Positions 56,611 through 57,109 of a DNA stretch of 57,109 bases are shown here, in pieces. The position numbers and the translations under genes are program-made. The notes below the pieces were generated by a model. The model was not told the DNA's origin, did not search any database, and saw nothing but the letters and a program-made list of their open reading frames with translations. How positions within the stretch are numbered: position 1 is the stretch's first letter; each line of letters begins with the position of its first letter. Origin of the DNA: an uncultured Pelagibacteraceae bacterium (lineage in GTDB: Bacteria > Pseudomonadota > Alphaproteobacteria > Pelagibacterales > Pelagibacteraceae); contig CACOWO010000004.1 of NCBI GenBank assembly GCA_902630925.1, positions 1 to 57,109 on the forward strand, in the 5' to 3' direction.

Positions 56611-57109
56611 TTATATTTTTTCATAGAGGCTTCAGCTAAAATCAAATTTGGATCCATAAATTTTTTTGAAAGCTTTGCTTTCTTAAAAGATTTATATGCA
56701 AAAATTGCAATTGGCAACTCTGTACAGCCCAAAATGATTTTTTTACATTTCTTTTTAATTAGATAATTTACCGCAGGCTTTATAGCTCTCTCAGCTTCCT
56801 TGGTTTTACCCATTTTAACAAGTTTAATGGATTTATTAACGCTTCTTTGTTGCAATATTGTATTTGGCGAAATTAATAAAAATTTTTTATTGAAGTAATG
56901 ACTATATACACCAGTTTTTATTGTTGCTTCAGTTGCTAATAAACCAATTTTAGAATTTCTTTTTAATTTTTTTTTTGCATTCAAATATACAATTTCTGGC
57001 ATATTTAAAATTGGTATTTTTATTTTCTTTTTGAGATCTTTGTACCAATAGTGCGCGGTATTACATGGAATTGATATAAACTTACATTTGCTTTTCTGTA
57101 AAAACTTGC
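56607..57109 (-). CDS. Aspartate/glutamate racemase-family protein (5' end outside window)
   Basis: The frame continues past the ATG at 57002 to the window edge, giving IPCNTAHYWYKDLKKKIKIP and then LNMPEIVYLNAKKKL. PCNTAHYW is the first active-site Cys block of aspartate/glutamate racemases, and ILGCTELPIAIFAYKS holds the second Cys. The 57002 ATG is therefore internal, and the N-terminal part of the gene lies outside. It racemises an amino or hydroxy acid (Asp/Glu/hydantoin superfamily) and heads the minus operon as far as can be seen. Confidence 0.85.
   Translation of the reverse strand, partial: KFLQKSKCKFISIPCNTAHYWYKDLKKKIKIPILNMPEIVYLNAKKKLKRNSKIGLLATEATIKTGVYSHYFNKKFLLISPNTILQQRSVNKSIKLVKMGKTKEAERAIKPAVNYLIKKKCKKIILGCTELPIAIFAYKSFKKAKLSKKFMDPNLILAEASMKKYK

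Noticed and set aside
1-57109. tRNA genes, CRISPR arrays, IS elements or prophage
   Set aside because: No tRNA cloverleaf, spaced repeats, transposase, integrase or phage structural genes were seen on either strand.

Overview
The window is a dense, AT-rich (about 30 % GC by eye) stretch of bacterial chromosome. Genes overlap or lie a few bases apart on both strands, and there are no insertion sequences, prophage genes, tRNAs, rRNAs or CRISPR arrays. Gene content (aprMBA with a sulfite exporter, TRAP transport, AmtB, SAR11-type small membrane proteins) and base composition point to a marine alphaproteobacterium of the SAR11 clade (Pelagibacterales). That placement is an inference from gene content, not from a marker gene tree.

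Layout. 1-10 kb: the end of a glycosyltransferase, then a stress and light cluster: TspO, an HPP protein, a HisN-like phosphatase, MsrA, two photolyase/cryptochrome-family proteins (one apparently circularly permuted), DUF2256, a DCC-family protein, SDRs and DUF2237. 10-21.5 kb: housekeeping genes (hisI, folE, acuI-like, LysR, rseP, HU, amtB, rhodanese, recX, cysQ, DUF3553, mnmA). 21.5-25 kb: a probable structured RNA, a 27-residue basic protein, a cystathionine beta-lyase and an MFS transporter. 25.2-29.3 kb: a CADD-type pABA-synthase homologue, then a DUF4956 / CotH-beta-helix / VTC-domain cassette. 29.3-37.8 kb: an adenylyltransferase-like gene, aprMBA, a TauE-type exporter, suyAB-like genes and xsc. 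37.8-40.1 kb: a SxtJ / DUF5989 / carbamoyltransferase cassette. 40.1-45.6 kb (minus): GMC oxidoreductase, TerC, two tandem SDRs, an SGNH protein and an M23 peptidase. 45.7-51.1 kb: a TRAP transporter, an HpsN-like (HisD-family) dehydrogenase and a zinc alcohol dehydrogenase. 51.1-57.1 kb: a GT17 enzyme, small proteins with ABM and GYD folds, and a minus-strand operon of racemase, Ldh_2 dehydrogenase, phosphate acyltransferase and methyltransferase.

How the genes fit together. The right half reads as an organosulfonate catabolic region. A TRAP system would import a C2/C3 sulfonate such as 2,3-dihydroxypropane-1-sulfonate (DHPS) or isethionate. HpsN and other dehydrogenases would oxidise it to sulfolactate or sulfoacetaldehyde. 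SuyAB and Xsc would release sulfite plus pyruvate or acetyl phosphate, and the Pta-family enzyme would recover acetyl-CoA. AprBA with the AprM anchor would oxidise sulfite to APS, and TauE would export excess sulfite. Substrate assignments are inferred from homology and gene order.

Most notable candidates for follow-up: the permuted photolyase, the CADD homologue with conserved self-sacrifice residues, the CotH/VTC/DUF4956 cassette, the 27-aa basic protein, the unidentified RNA at 21.6 kb, and the small adenylyltransferase beside aprM.
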